Below, one piece after another: positions 34,001 through 47,184 of a stretch of 64,000 nucleotides of DNA; the stretch's first letter is position 1; every line of letters begins with the position of its first letter. The notes below the pieces were generated by a model. The model did no database searches. It was not told the origin of the DNA and was given only the letters and a program-made list of their open reading frames with translations. Source of the stretch: Thozetella sp. PMI_491 (taxonomy: Eukaryota > Ascomycota > Sordariomycetes > Chaetosphaeriales > Chaetosphaeriaceae); the NCBI GenBank assembly GCA_021432635.1, contig MU270065.1:372001-436000 (forward strand), given 5' to 3'. The translations under genes and the position numbers were made by a program.

Positions 34001-34713
34001 CGATCCTGCCCGACCTCAACTCGGCGCTCGAATACTGCGAAAATGAACTTCTCAAGACGTTCTACGAGAAGCAAGAAGCGGTGCGGGCCGCCCGGACCCC
34101 GGCGACTGCGAGCCTTGCGGTGCCGGGGCAGACGTTGGCGCCTGCTTCCTCCCACCCATCTGTTGAGCTACTCGCGAGCTCCCCACGCCGGCTCCATCTA
34201 CACGAGGCTGCACAGCGGTCCATCGTCCGCATGGAAGACAAGCTGTTGCAGCGGTGGCAGAGCTTCAAGGAACCCCTCCGCCTTATGCTTCAGATCTTCC
34301 AGGACCTGAGCGACAAGAATGAAGATTTCTGGTTCCGCGCGGTGCCCTTCTTCGAGCGACAGGAGTTTCCCTCCGGAGCCGTCTTGTTCCGGCGCGACGA
34401 GACGGCGGAGGGCTTCTACCTCGTCGAGCAGGGCATCTTACGAGCCGAATACGACCTGCCCCAGGGATGGTTGTGTGAGAGCATCGTGGCGGGGACTACC
34501 TGTGGCGAGCTCCCCTTCTTCAGTGAGACAAGCCGGACGGCGACGGCGGTGGTGGAGAGGGACTGCGTGGTGTGGCTGATGGACAAGGCGAACTGGGAAC
34601 AGCTGCAGAAGCAGGAGCCGGACGTGGCACAGGAGCTGCTGCGCATCTCGCTCAAGCTGACGAGCGAGCGCATGAGCGTCATCACGTCATATATCTTGAC
34701 GATGGCAGGGTAG
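31090..34713 (+). CDS. SulP-type vacuolar transporter with STAS and cyclic-nucleotide-binding-like domains
   Basis: Five exons (31090-31342, 31436-32206, 32280-32422, 32476-33022, 33071-34713) encode 1118 aa. A long Ser/acidic cytosolic N-terminus (1 to about 310) precedes ten or more membrane segments of a SulP/SLC26 core. This includes SYGMILFPLGSPIF and the conserved EVVPFFHNMA. A STAS domain follows at about 780-905 (YLFFGTIVSVEEKI, DMWQVTGLDYSAGQ). The C-terminus, about 1000-1110, is a cyclic-nucleotide-binding fold (FPSGAVLFRRDE, TCGELPFF). This architecture matches yeast Vsb1/YGR125W, linked to vacuolar storage of basic amino acids, rather than plasma-membrane sulfate permeases. The substrate here is inferred. 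The 31435 acceptor was chosen because the earlier frame-compatible one hits a stop. Confidence 0.9.
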
Positions 34714-36946
34714 GACGGCGGAGCGCGTGATGTTGCTTGTGCAGGATGCCGCATATATTCTTGTCACGGAGCCGGCCAGAGGATGTCTAGGCGTTACATG
34801 TACTCTGTTTGTACTGAACCCATTTTTAGCGTGTTAACCCATCGTATATGGGCGTTACTGCACGGGCGTCCTCGCGAATTCTATACCCTAATGGCGTGAT
34901 AGAAGAGATCCTCGAGAGACATCAGAGGCGGTGTATGGGGCAGTTACGTTGGAAACTTGCCGGCCGGCTCTATGAAAAGGCGGCGCGTGGTAGTGCACGT
35001 TGCGCTAGACATAGGCTATATGGGACCCCGACCTGTCCTACCCACGCCGGGATGCGACTGGCAAGCGATCGGAGCGGGCCGAGTCTGGCGAGCCTCGTGA
35101 CCGAACGGTTCGGGCAAGCCACAGGGCCAAGGATCTCTGTTTACCTTAGCGAGTCCATACCCCATAGCTGTGGCGCCTCGTTCTTATAACACTACCTAGG
35201 TACCCTGGCTTTCCCCTTCGGGAAATAGGCTATAGAAGGGACCTAGAGGTACCGTAAGGGGGGTTCTTGCCAGGGGGCGGGGGCCGCGGGTTGTGGCTGG
35301 GTCGATATTCAACTTTATTGCTGTCGGGAGCTAGGCGCAGGGAGGTGCCTTGATAAACAACCACCTTAGAATGCATGTACGTCAAAGGGCACGGCTCAGC
35401 CCTAACAAGCACCCCGGCGTTGGAATCTCTGCTGGGGACGCCGCTGTCCGGGCGTCGCGGGCAGCCAGTGTCGGCTTCCAAGTGCGGCTTGCCATGGGCT
35501 TGAAACAAGAGGACTTGCGCTGGGGCATCTTTGTTTAGACATGCAGCGTCCGGGCATCTCGACTTTTTTTAATAGAATTTTTTTTTGTGTGCATGTGTGT
35601 GTGTGTGCGTGCTCACCAACACGCATTACTGGTATGAGATGCAAAAAAAAAAAAGACTGGAACTCATGAAGAGAGGGGATGATGACAATCCACCACTGTT
35701 GCCATGACTGTTCGAGCGGCGATCTTTTATTTTCTAGACAGGTTCGGGTCAATCTGTCAAGCAGGGCAATCCCTAGCCAGAGGAGTTCCGAATTGAAGGC
35801 CTCCCCGTCTTCGGCTGTCGTCCAACGCCACCAGGCACTAAGTGATCGGGCTTTTTTTCTCTCTCTTGGAAAAGGTCGTGCGCTCTGTTGTCTCACCGCT
35901 GAAGGAGGCCTCTTCCCCCCCCCCCCCCTCAGTCTTGGGGGAGCGTTGGGAGCAGGCGGCTTCGGAGAATTGGTGACGGCTCGCTCGCGGGTGTGAGGAC
36001 GATCCCGCGTGTTTCAACCTTGGCTCGACCTCGCTTCAACTTGCACTCTAGAGGAGTTGGCCCAAGTGCCCATGTTTGAGAACAGGTGTTCGGGTCACGA
36101 TGAGACAGCTCGGCATACCCCGACGATCTTAAAGCAGGGAGCTTGTCGCCATGAAGAAAAAGGAACTCGGCGACGAACAAGAACAAGACATGGCAGCCGT
36201 TTCGTTCAGCTTGGCGGGCTACCAGGCTGTGTGGGTGGCCCCATTGGCTACCCCCAGAGAAAGCCAAGTTGTGAACACACCTTAGTTTAAACATCGTGTA
36301 TGGCCCCTGGCGGCATACTATGATCTCATAACCCCTCCATGCCTGTGCACCAGAGGGAACAACCTCGACGCCATGCAAGACAAGGACACGGAGCAGGGGC
36401 CGGAGTAAGAGGAAGTAGAACGATGGCAAATGATAGCTAAGCAATGGCAACTTCGTGACTCCTTCTCCCGTCTTCGTCCCCGTCCTTTCTCTGCTCTCCA
36501 CCACGCTCCTCCCCCTAAGCATCCACTACCCCCTCGCTAGAGAACCTCATTCTTTCTTGCTGCCTCTCTACCTACTTTCCGGAGGCGTACTCCTCCCGGA
36601 AGGGAGGCCATACGCGGACGTGGCGGGGGACCAAGTCTGTTGTTGATGTGGACGTCGGGAAAGCAAGAATAACGAACCCCCATAAATTCTCAAATTGTAC
36701 AAGATTCCAACCCAGTGCGCCCCTGTCTTTCCGAAAAGTGACCAAAGAGTGCAAAAAAGAGTGCCGGTCTCTTCTCTCTCTTTCGTAACCTTTGAGGATT
36801 CCCCGCGGCTCACTGTGCAGGCACCAACCACCGAATGCGATACGTTATGGACTGCTCGATTGTAGTATGGGATACTTTGCGAGTTACAACCGAACCATGC
36901 TGACCGAGGGAGAGGGAGGACCGCTGGACCAATCCGACCGGCGCGT
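34714..36946. other. Convergent intergenic region
   Basis: This lies between the 3' end of the SulP gene and the 3' end of ARF1. It contains a GT microsatellite near 35586-35613, an A tract near 35642 and a C run near 35916-35930. The ORFs are short and featureless. No gene is called. Confidence 0.45.
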
Positions 36947-38749
<1,803 letters not shown>

Positions 38750-39537
38750 ATGCATCTCTTCACCGCAGCCAAGCTGCTGCTCGCCGGCAGCTTGCTGGGC
38801 TCCGCCGCCGCCCACAACATCCAGCTGCCCGCTCACGGCCGCGAGTGCTTCCACGAGAACCTCCACCGCGACGATAAGATGACCGTCACCTTCCAGGTCG
38901 GGGACCGCGAGTTCGGCAGTGCCGGAAACCTGGACATTGACTTTTGGGTATGCATCCCCGTTCTCGTCCCTCCCCCTCCCCCGGACGAATTGGGCTCTCG
39001 TTGGTTCGATCCACTGACCTCGTGCCTCTCTGGGGAAATAGATCACAAACCCCGTCGGCGCCTACGAGACCTTCGAAAAGTCCACCTCTAACGGCGACTT
39101 CTCCTTCGACGCCAAGCACGACGGCAAGTATGTCTACTGCTTTGGCAACGAGCACTGGGGCGCCTCGAGCAAGGAGGTGTCGTTCAACGTGCACGGCATT
39201 GTCTACGTCTCCGAGTCGGACGCCCCCCAGGACCCGCTCGAGGTCGAGGTCCGCAAGATGTCAGATCTGCTGGCCCAGGTCAAGGACGAGCAGAGCTACA
39301 TCGTCATGCGTGAGCGCACCCACCGCAACACAGCCGAGAGCACCAACAGCCGCGTCAAGTGGTGGAACTTGTTCGTCATCGGCGTGGTCATTGGCGAGTC
39401 CGTCTTCCAGGTCTGGTGGCTCAGGAGGTTCTTCGAGGTAGGTCCCGACGCTTGACTGCTATAGCCTTCCCGGCCCCCCCCCCCCTTCGAGCCTGTGCTA
39501 ATCTACTCCCTCTCGGCAGGTCAAGCGAGTGGTTTAA
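38750..39537 (+). CDS. emp24: p24-beta cargo receptor Emp24
   Basis: Three exons, 38750-38947, 39042-39437 and 39520-39537, give 203 aa. A cleavable signal peptide (1 to about 21) is followed by a lumenal GOLD domain with two cysteines (ECFHENL and YVYCFGNE), a coiled-coil stalk, one membrane segment around 176-196, and a short cytosolic tail. The tail FFEVKRVV closely matches the TMED2/Emp24 tail, with its Phe pair for COPII and its C-terminal hydrophobic pair. Emp24 helps load GPI-anchored and other cargo into COPII vesicles and recycles with COPI. The last exon has only five sense codons, which encode VKRVV. Confidence 0.95.
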
Positions 39538-40272
39538 GCGTGCAGTTTCTGAGGCGAGAGCTTTTTTAATACCCACTTTCGGGACAAGATAGGCGCTGGA
39601 AGGGAGGCTGTTCCATCAAAAGTATATGTACGGGTATGCGCTTTGGGCCAGGCAAGGCATGTAGTAGCTCCGACATCTGTATCATCAATAAGATCATGCC
39701 GTCATGAGAAGCATGACGCAAGTACACTATGCGAGTATGGAAAGAACACTCTGGGTCGTCCTGCCACATAGCTCCAGAATCGTGGGCTCCTTTAGTATCT
39801 ACAATCACAATTGTCACATGTCACAGTAATAAGGCGGCTGCGAGAGGATGAAATAGTCTTCCATTACGAGGCTCGTCGGCCTATGCACAAAAATCGCAAG
39901 TCTCTAAATGCCTTCATGTTGCTGCCTGCCCGCCCGGCCACGCCCTCTCCACGCTTAAGTGTAGGCACTCCGCCGCTTGTACGATCCCAAATATGTGGCC
40001 ACTTGGATGGTCAGGAGACACCATCCGGACCGCCGACGCTAAGCTCGCCCAGGCAGAGAAATCAAGGATCGTCACGCTCCAACGCCAAAGGTGAACACGG
40101 GCCTGCCCTGCAAGGCAGCCTAGAAACCCAAACTCCACTCCGCCCAAGCCAGAGACCCTTCGATCGCCCCAGCCAGAGAGTCATATCCACATGCGCGTGT
40201 CATCAGATGAAAACCTCCTCGTACAAACCAAACACGCTGTCCCTGCCGAGAGCACTGGCTCCCTCCCCCCTC
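39538..40272. other. Convergent 3' region
   Basis: This lies between the stop codons of emp24 (plus) and the DUF3405 gene (minus). No gene is seen in either strand. Confidence 0.5.
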
Positions 40273-42891
40273 TCACGCGTAGGGGTCCGACTCGGGCACC
40301 TCCTCGGTCATGAGCCGCTCCTCGACCGGCAGCTCGACCTCCTTGACGGGGTGGAGCAGCATCGGCGGCAGGCACATGCGGCCCTCGCCCCCGCGCATCT
40401 GCCCGACGGTGGTGCCGTTCTTGGTCAGATCCTCGGTGACCTCGAACTCCTCGCCGCCGTCGTTGTTGACCTTGAGCCCGAGCCAGCGGCGGTAGAGATT
40501 GGGCGCGAACCCGGAGTCGTAGAACCACGTCAGCCCGTGCATGTTGTGCTCCCGGTTGCCGAACACCGACGTCCGCGAGCCACCTGACGCCTGGTTGCGA
40601 CCGCCGTTGAGGATCATTGCCATGTACTCGACCGGCCACTTGCGGTCGATGAACTGCGGGTGCGGCGCGAACACGGCCTTGTAGCCGTGGTGAAGAGCCG
40701 CCGTGGCGGCCCACATCTCGGAGAAGGCGTAGTGCTTCTTGAATGCCGTCTCGCGGTGCATCGTCGTCAAGAGGCGGCGCGACATGCGCGAGGCGGTGAT
40801 GATGTGCGCGCGGCGTGGGGGCTTGCCCTTCCCGTCGGCTTCGTTGTAGCCCGTGATGTCGTCGGCCAGGCCCCACGTCGTCCCCTCGGGGTTGAAGATG
40901 GGGTTCATCGTGATCAGATCGGCCTCCTCGCCGACGCCCCATTTGTACTTGTCGCCGCCGTAGCTCGTCGGGGGCTCCGGGTCGTTGTCGGTCTCGAACC
41001 AATCGGCTTCATCGAGCGGCCGCTTAGGGCCCCAGATGGTCTCGTCGCCCTTGGCGACCTGGTGCGGTTCCTTCTTCACACCCGGGACACCCTCCCAGAT
41101 GTTGTCTGCGCCAATGGTCCCGGTCTCGGACTGCACCCTCGACATGACCTTGAAGTCGTCCCAAGACCCGTGGACGGCCGGTAGGTAGAAGCGGGCGTTG
41201 CGCTCCCACAGTCCCTTTCGGGGCTGCTCCCTGGCCCAGCCCTCCAGCTTGGTGAACAGGTCATAGTAGTGGCCGGTGTATCGGACGTCCATCTCCCACT
41301 GCCAGAAGTATTCGTACTCGGGGTGGTTGTGGGCGAAGTACTGCATAGCCATCAGCAGGCCACGGTACGATCCGTGGACGGGGAGGTCGGGGCCTTTGAT
41401 CCACAGGTCGTGGATGCCCTGGTAGACAGCAAGCATCTGAGTCGTAGACCACAACGTGACCATGCCCTGGAACTCCTTGGGGATCTTCGCCTCGATGAGC
41501 TTGCGATACGTGTCCTCGTCGGCCCAAATCGGGTTCTTGCCGTCGTCCCGCACCTGTACCAGGAGGTGGACGTCGTACCGCCCGCCAGACGCGAGCGAAA
41601 GCTCAGCGATCAGACTCCTCATGTTCATCATGTCGTCCTCATGCCAGAGGAACTCGTCCCAACAACGGACGACAACCGCGGTTCGAGGGACATCCCCCGT
41701 CGGCTCGGGGTCCTCCTCGCTCGAGGCAGTCGAGGACGAAGAGGTGGTCGAGGTGGTGCTAGAATTGGTTCGGCTGGCTGTCTCACGCCACTCCTCGTCG
41801 CGGGCTCGCAAGATGCTGCCGTCAGCCTCCTCGTTGATGTAGAACCCAAGTGAGGCAGTGTTGCGGGGGGTCGGCTCCTGGAACCGCGCGGCATTGGCTC
41901 GGTAGCAGCGCCGCTGGGCTTCAGCCCAGTCAACGCCGCGCCAGTTCACCTGCGACGTCTCGCTCCAGACGTCCTCCGCCCCCTCCCTGTCGCCATGGTC
42001 TCCAGCCGCCAGCCCGCCACTCCGGGTCGAGTAGCCCAGGCCGTAGGGGCCGTACCTGCCATACCGCTCGAAGCAGATGTCTTCAGGGAGCGATAGAAGC
42101 TCATATGACCCGAGCACGTGGTCCGGGAATCCCTCGGGTCTGCCCTCCATGTACCGGAGGGAGGGGACCCTTACAGACTGCTTCTCATCGAGGAAACACT
42201 CTCGGATCTCGCTCTCGGCAGCAAGCGCAGAGCCAGGGTAGGCCGCAAACGACCTGCTCGGAGGCACCCGGCGCGTCTCGCCGCCAGTCTTCAGCTCCGC
42301 ACTCTGATGCCCTGAAGCCGCGGATGGGGTGCGCGCACCGGACTCAGACGGCGCATATGGCTGTTCATCGGACGCCTTGGGGTACTCGGGATCGTTCCGG
42401 TCTACCGGAAGCAGCGTTCTGATACCGCCGTAGTATCTCGTGAGAAACTCGAACGACTCCCAAGTGGGCGGGATCGTCGACACCGGCCTCTCGGTCTTGC
42501 CCTCCGCGATTCTCCTATTCTCCAAGTGGCTCGCTCGGATCAAGCTCAAGATAAACAGTACGAGGGTCGTCATCATGCCGATGCACAAGAATCGGATGAC
42601 CTTGTTCGGCAGGCGGTAAAGATGGGGCCGCGCTGTCCGTCTGGCGGCTGGGAACGTCCTCTTGGGGAGCATCAAGGCGCCAGAGGACATGGAGGAAGAC
42701 GTCTGTCGAGAGCCTCGAGAACTGGGAGGGGACGATGAATAGTCGGAATAGTTGCTGTCGTCCGATGAGTAGTCATCGTCGGAATATCGTTCCTTGGTCG
42801 GCGAAGGCGGCCGGACTTGCCGGTAGAGCGGGAGCTTAGGTCCTCGCAAGCCCTTGGACCGCAATGGTCCGGGCAGAGAGAGAATCCCCAT
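40273..42891 (-). CDS. DUF3405 type II membrane protein, probable glycosyltransferase-like
   Basis: A single exon. The ATG at 42891 (MGILSLPG) is chosen over an in-frame upstream TTG, giving 872 aa. A Ser/Tyr/Asp-rich cytosolic tail precedes one hydrophobic segment at about 93-118 (CIGMMTTLVLFILSLI). A long variable lumenal stalk follows. From about residue 400 the sequence has the DUF3405 pattern: TAVVVRCWDEFLWHEDD, YDVHLLVQVRDD, SYRGLLMAMQYFAHNHPEYEYFWQWEMDVRYTG in its usual order, and the late RMSRRLLTTMHRE. The E-M-D triad after the aromatic stretch resembles a metal-binding DXD-type site. Function is unproven in any species as far as I know. The resemblance to Golgi glycosyltransferases is an inference from topology and motif order. 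Confidence 0.85.
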   Translation of the reverse strand: MGILSLPGPLRSKGLRGPKLPLYRQVRPPSPTKERYSDDDYSSDDSNYSDYSSSPPSSRGSRQTSSSMSSGALMLPKRTFPAARRTARPHLYRLPNKVIRFLCIGMMTTLVLFILSLIRASHLENRRIAEGKTERPVSTIPPTWESFEFLTRYYGGIRTLLPVDRNDPEYPKASDEQPYAPSESGARTPSAASGHQSAELKTGGETRRVPPSRSFAAYPGSALAAESEIRECFLDEKQSVRVPSLRYMEGRPEGFPDHVLGSYELLSLPEDICFERYGRYGPYGLGYSTRSGGLAAGDHGDREGAEDVWSETSQVNWRGVDWAEAQRRCYRANAARFQEPTPRNTASLGFYINEEADGSILRARDEEWRETASRTNSSTTSTTSSSSTASSEEDPEPTGDVPRTAVVVRCWDEFLWHEDDMMNMRSLIAELSLASGGRYDVHLLVQVRDDGKNPIWADEDTYRKLIEAKIPKEFQGMVTLWSTTQMLAVYQGIHDLWIKGPDLPVHGSYRGLLMAMQYFAHNHPEYEYFWQWEMDVRYTGHYYDLFTKLEGWAREQPRKGLWERNARFYLPAVHGSWDDFKVMSRVQSETGTIGADNIWEGVPGVKKEPHQVAKGDETIWGPKRPLDEADWFETDNDPEPPTSYGGDKYKWGVGEEADLITMNPIFNPEGTTWGLADDITGYNEADGKGKPPRRAHIITASRMSRRLLTTMHRETAFKKHYAFSEMWAATAALHHGYKAVFAPHPQFIDRKWPVEYMAMILNGGRNQASGGSRTSVFGNREHNMHGLTWFYDSGFAPNLYRRWLGLKVNNDGGEEFEVTEDLTKNGTTVGQMRGGEGRMCLPPMLLHPVKEVELPVEERLMTEEVPESDPYA

Positions 42892-45800
42892 GTGTGATCG
42901 TGTATCTTGCAATCAACTACGACCTGGGTCCGTCAGGATTGGTCCAAGAAGCTCGTGGGAAAAGGGGCGGGCACACACAGATGTAAATGGAAAGGGTGTT
43001 CTAATTGTTCGGAGCCTGCCCGGGCAGACCGGCTGCAGCGTGGTTTCCTCACTCGGTCAGAAACTCACCACTGCAGTCGAATTTGGGCTGAAAAGGTGTG
43101 GCAATGGAGGTCCTCTCCCGAGAGAGCGGCTAAGCAACTGAGGCACTCGCAGCTCGCAACGAATCGCAGTCGTGGTGGGGTAGAAAACAGCTGGAAGCCG
43201 TGGAATGGGGCGAATCGATAATCGAGGGGTTCTGGTCCAGAGTTGACAATGTAGAACAATTCCAAAGTCAAAAGACTTGCTCTAGAAGAAGTCGGGGCAT
43301 TTGTTCTGCGTCTTACTCTAGGGTGCTCAGCTACTTGGCGGCGTTCGTTCCCTCCTCAACAGGCTGCCCGTTGCTGGGCAACAAAAGCAACTAACAAGCT
43401 TAAATGGCAGGTCCTGCTTGGGAAAAAAAGAAAAGGTGGGGAAAGTGGGAACATACGGCCCGTCGCGGCCCTGGCGAGTCGCGGCTCTCTCTTTTGGTAA
43501 TACGGAGTCCCTTTATGGTCCCCGCGATAGTTGTGCCCGACCAGTGGAATTGAGAAGGAGCGGACAGAGAGGCTGCAGACGGAAACATCAAGACACGGCT
43601 TGGTGTTTTGGACCTGGCAGCCATTCCCGCATCGAATCAGAGCTCGAAGGGGTGCGCTGGTCTGCTGTACACGCATGCATTGTGATACCCGCGACCGCAC
43701 AATCTTGCCGCGCCACGCTGGCGAATGCACGTCGCCGTCCACCAACATTAACATGCCGAGGTGAGGGCACCTCCCGTGTATGAGAGGAGGGGGTATGCAT
43801 CGACTTCCACTGTCCAGCCCCCCACGCAGGTAGACGCACGAAAGCAGAGATGCTAGGTCTGCCGACAACGCGTTGGGCCCCCTTCGGTGGGGTTCCCGGC
43901 GAGCCCCTCTGTCGCCTGACCCTCACCGGGGCCGGGAGACCACAGGAGCATGTCCCAAAAAGCACAGCAGAGCCGCCGGCCGCCGGAGGTTGCACCGGCG
44001 TAAGCAGTCACCAGAGAGCCAGAAGAGAGGAAAAGAAGCGGTGACGAGGGGGGCACCGCTTCCCATTCGCTAGCCGGGCGGCGCACCTGCAGGGTAAGCT
44101 GGGGCAGACAACGTGAAGAGGCCTAGGGAGAGAGACTGACGCCTCCGCTCGTGCGTTTGGGCGAGAACACATGGACCTTGGCAGCTCGAGCCGCCTCCAA
44201 AGGATGCAGGCTCATGCACCAGGGCACCGATGGCCGGCGGCCGTTCTGTAGGGCGGGCAACCTCCAGCGCGACGACATGCTCGTGTGATGCTTGATCGTC
44301 TTCTTGTCTCTGCTCTGTGACGAAAGAGCGCGGCATGCGACCGGAGGAGGTATAGCGTCCGAGAAGGTCCAACGTCGCCGCGTCCATCATGTATTCCTTC
44401 AGGCGTCCGTATATATCGCGACCAGGAAAGGAGCCTCAAAACCTGTATCGACCCTCTCCTCGCCTTCCTCGCCTTCCTTCCTTTTTGAATGGGCTGTTTC
44501 CCCTTTGGGGGCGTGTCGCCAATCGTGACGTCGCATCACATCAATCCATAGTAGGTGGGGGAGTAGCAGAGCGCCCCCACTTTCCTTCTACTGCAATGGT
44601 CTAAGTCACTGGTCTAGATCCGAGAAGAGGGTGGACTTATTGGACAACTATTGTCTGGCTTCCATCGGTACCTTTTCTTACGAGGTCGGCTGTCTAGGGC
44701 GCCAATGGCCCGAACCCTTTTGATGAAGCTCGGAATGCTGGCGCCCCTGGGCCGCCCTTCAATGTAGCGGTGCTATTGACATGCAAACACGGCCTTGGGT
44801 GCTCTCTCACTCTCTCTCTCTCTCTCTCTCGGATCGTCGCAGGCAAAAGCCTGCTGCCCAGCTGCGCTGTGTGGCTGAGTGGCGGGAGGAGGAAGAGCGA
44901 AAGAGAGGAAATCCTGACGCGAGGAAAACAGGGCGGCCATTACCCCGTTTGGCCTGTCTCAGCCTAGCCGCCTGTCGTCTGCTGCGTGGTTTTGCCGTAT
45001 CGAGGCACTCAGCGGCGCACTGGACTTGGGCGAATCGAGATCCGCAGTTATGGTTCGGCCGGGGAAATGGCCCCTGGCGAGTGCCCAGACACCTGCTGAT
45101 GCGACTCCCACTCACCACCGAGGCGGGTCACGGGACGCCGTGGTGGGGTGAAAGACTGTCACTTGACCCCGGCGGCCGAAGTCATCCTGGCTTGCACGCC
45201 AGCCGTGGTGGTCCACCCCGGTGTTCGGACCAGCCCTCCAAGTATACCGACGTGGTTCCGTTGTTCTGCTCCCGTCTAACACTTTGCAACAAGCCCCGAG
45301 GCGGGCCATTCAGCGCGCTGCCCTGGTGCTTCTGTGTAACCGGCGACTTACACCGACCGTGGCGCTTTTCCGCTGGCTCTAACCTTGTTCACCCGCTAGC
45401 CCTTCAACAGCCCCGTCACTCCCTCGCGCTTGGTCCGGGTGCTGTTAAGGATCGTTAGGTCTGGTCGGGGTCTCGCTCGCTACCTTACGCAATCGTTTGT
45501 CTTGCCCGAGCGAATACCCAGCTCGACTGTGTCCGAATACCGGGGCCAACGCCGCGGGCCTCCCGCGCTGAACCAACCCGCCCCTTCGACTCGTCCGTCA
45601 TGCTTATTTATGAGATGAGATCGTCCATGCTAGGCCCTGTCGGCTCATGTGGCCTAGTGGTGGCGTACCCGAGAGCCCGACGCGACCTTCCTGGCTCCTG
45701 CCTCTCCTGCCTCTCCTGCAGATACGTTCACAGACATACCCAGGTCCCTGGCTTGACTGGGCGGATTAATCCCCCCTCCCCCCACCTTGGCCTCTAGCTA

Positions 45801-46211
45801 AGACGACAAAGTACATCCGAGACCTCCTTTGTCTCCGCTGATTTCAGGCTTTCTCGCCCAACCTCGAAAGCGGCCGCATCGTGTGGTTGGATCCTTGCGC
45901 CTGGCCGCTCCTTTCCATCTCCTGCAGCTGTAGTACGAGTTTAACGTCACTCTCTCAGCCCGGCCCTCGGACCCAGCCAGTCCACCTTGATTTAAGAATA
46001 GACCTTCTCCTGCCTGACCCGTCCAGCTCGTGCTCTGCTTCTCTTCTTTCCTCTCACCAGTTCCCTCGTGACCTTTTTTTCGAGCAGGCGTCCCCAGGAC
46101 GACCCGGTATTATCTTTTAGGATATTTTCCCCTCGACATCGTCTGTACCTCTAGAGTCTTGAAGTCTATAACAAATTCCAAAGCGGTCGGCTCCCATCCC
46201 TCGTCGCCGTC
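42892..46211. other. 3.3-kb intergenic region
   Basis: This is the common 5' side of the DUF3405 gene and the luciferase-domain gene. A CT microsatellite occurs at 44802-44831. The last 300 bp before 46212 are pyrimidine-rich with several CAG triplets, consistent with a long 5' leader that may contain an intron. The longest ORF (44781-45458) begins in the CT repeat and is not protein-like. Confidence 0.45.
44802..44831 (+). repeat. (CT)n microsatellite
   Basis: An almost pure CT dinucleotide run interrupted once by CA. Confidence 0.9.
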
Positions 46212-47184
46212 ATGTCGATCGTCATGACCGCCGCTCCCTCGTCCGAGGTCTTTGCGCCGGCCTCCTCCAAGGAGCTGTCCTCGGAGCCGGGCCCCATGCC
46301 CGATCTCCTCCCCGTGAACATGGTCATACGGCAGGATCCCTTCCTAATTACGCTAGACGCCTCGGCCCTCCTCGCCGTGTCCATTCTCCTCGTAGCGGGA
46401 ATGCACTTCGTGGAGCACCTCATGCTGGAGCTGCTAATCCTGGCGGTGCCCATCATCCTCTTGATCCGAAACGACTACACTAATTTCCTCAAACTCGGCC
46501 CCGGGGGCACACCGCCGACACCTGCCGGGTACGCTCGGCTCATGTGGTACCGCCTCTTCATCCTGAGAGATCCGTTCAGCCCTCCACCCCGGGATCCCTC
46601 GCAGCTCCCCTCGGCCGGGATCCTGCAGTCGCGCCCTCTGCCGTACCGGCCAGGACCCCGCCCGAGCGTGGCCGGCCTCGCCCCGCAGCGCCAGCTGAAC
46701 CAGCACGGATCGCTCGCCTCGTACAACCAGTTGAAGAGCTCCATTGAGGCGCTGAGCCGGTCGAGCCCGGACAAGTTCGTCACGGCGACCTCGTGCCTCG
46801 AGAAGCACGGCTTCGCCCTCTTCGCTCGCCGGCCGCTGAACGTGTGCGGCAACGGCGAGGTATGCCACATCCACACCTCCGACCGGTCGCTGCATCTGAA
46901 CCTCCACCCGGATGATATCAAGGAGGTGTTGCTCAAGGGCTGGGGTCAGCGCCACCCCATGGCCTGGAAAGGGTGGGTGTACACCCCAGTCCCGAACACG
47001 TTCGTCATGATCTACGCACCTCGAGGTACGTCCCCCCCTCCCCGGGTCTGCAGTTGGGGCAATTGCTCACGGTGGACCATTTGTAGACGAGACGGATGTG
47101 GCGATTGTCTGCAAGATTGTCGAGGCCGCAATCTGGTATACGGCCTCGGATAAGGTGGATATCAAGGTGTCAACCGAGGTTTAG
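46212..47184 (+). CDS. Luciferase-domain (DUF5519-type) membrane protein
   Basis: Two exons, 46212-47025 and 47087-47184, encode 303 aa. Residues about 52-85 form one long or two short hydrophobic segments (ALLAVSILLVAGMHF, LELLILAVPIILLI). A Pro/Arg-rich linker follows. The C-terminal half has the fungal luciferase-like domain signature: GEVCHIHTSDRSLHLNLHP, VLLKGWGQRHPMA, then NTFVMIYAPRDE, restored by splicing. Despite the Pfam name no light-producing activity is implied, and the biochemical role in fungi is unknown. The last exon has a diverged second copy at 55153-55233. Confidence 0.85.

Noticed and set aside
35586-35613. GT-rich repeat considered as a regulatory element
   Set aside because: A simple microsatellite with no associated gene start.
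38999-39010. GGTTCGATCC resembling a tRNA B box
   Set aside because: It lies inside an emp24 intron, and no A box or cloverleaf can be drawn around it.
44781-45458. 225-codon plus-strand ORF
   Set aside because: Starts inside a CT microsatellite and has random composition.
45630-45690. TGGCCTAGTGGT resembling a tRNA A box
   Set aside because: No matching acceptor stem or B box at the expected distance.
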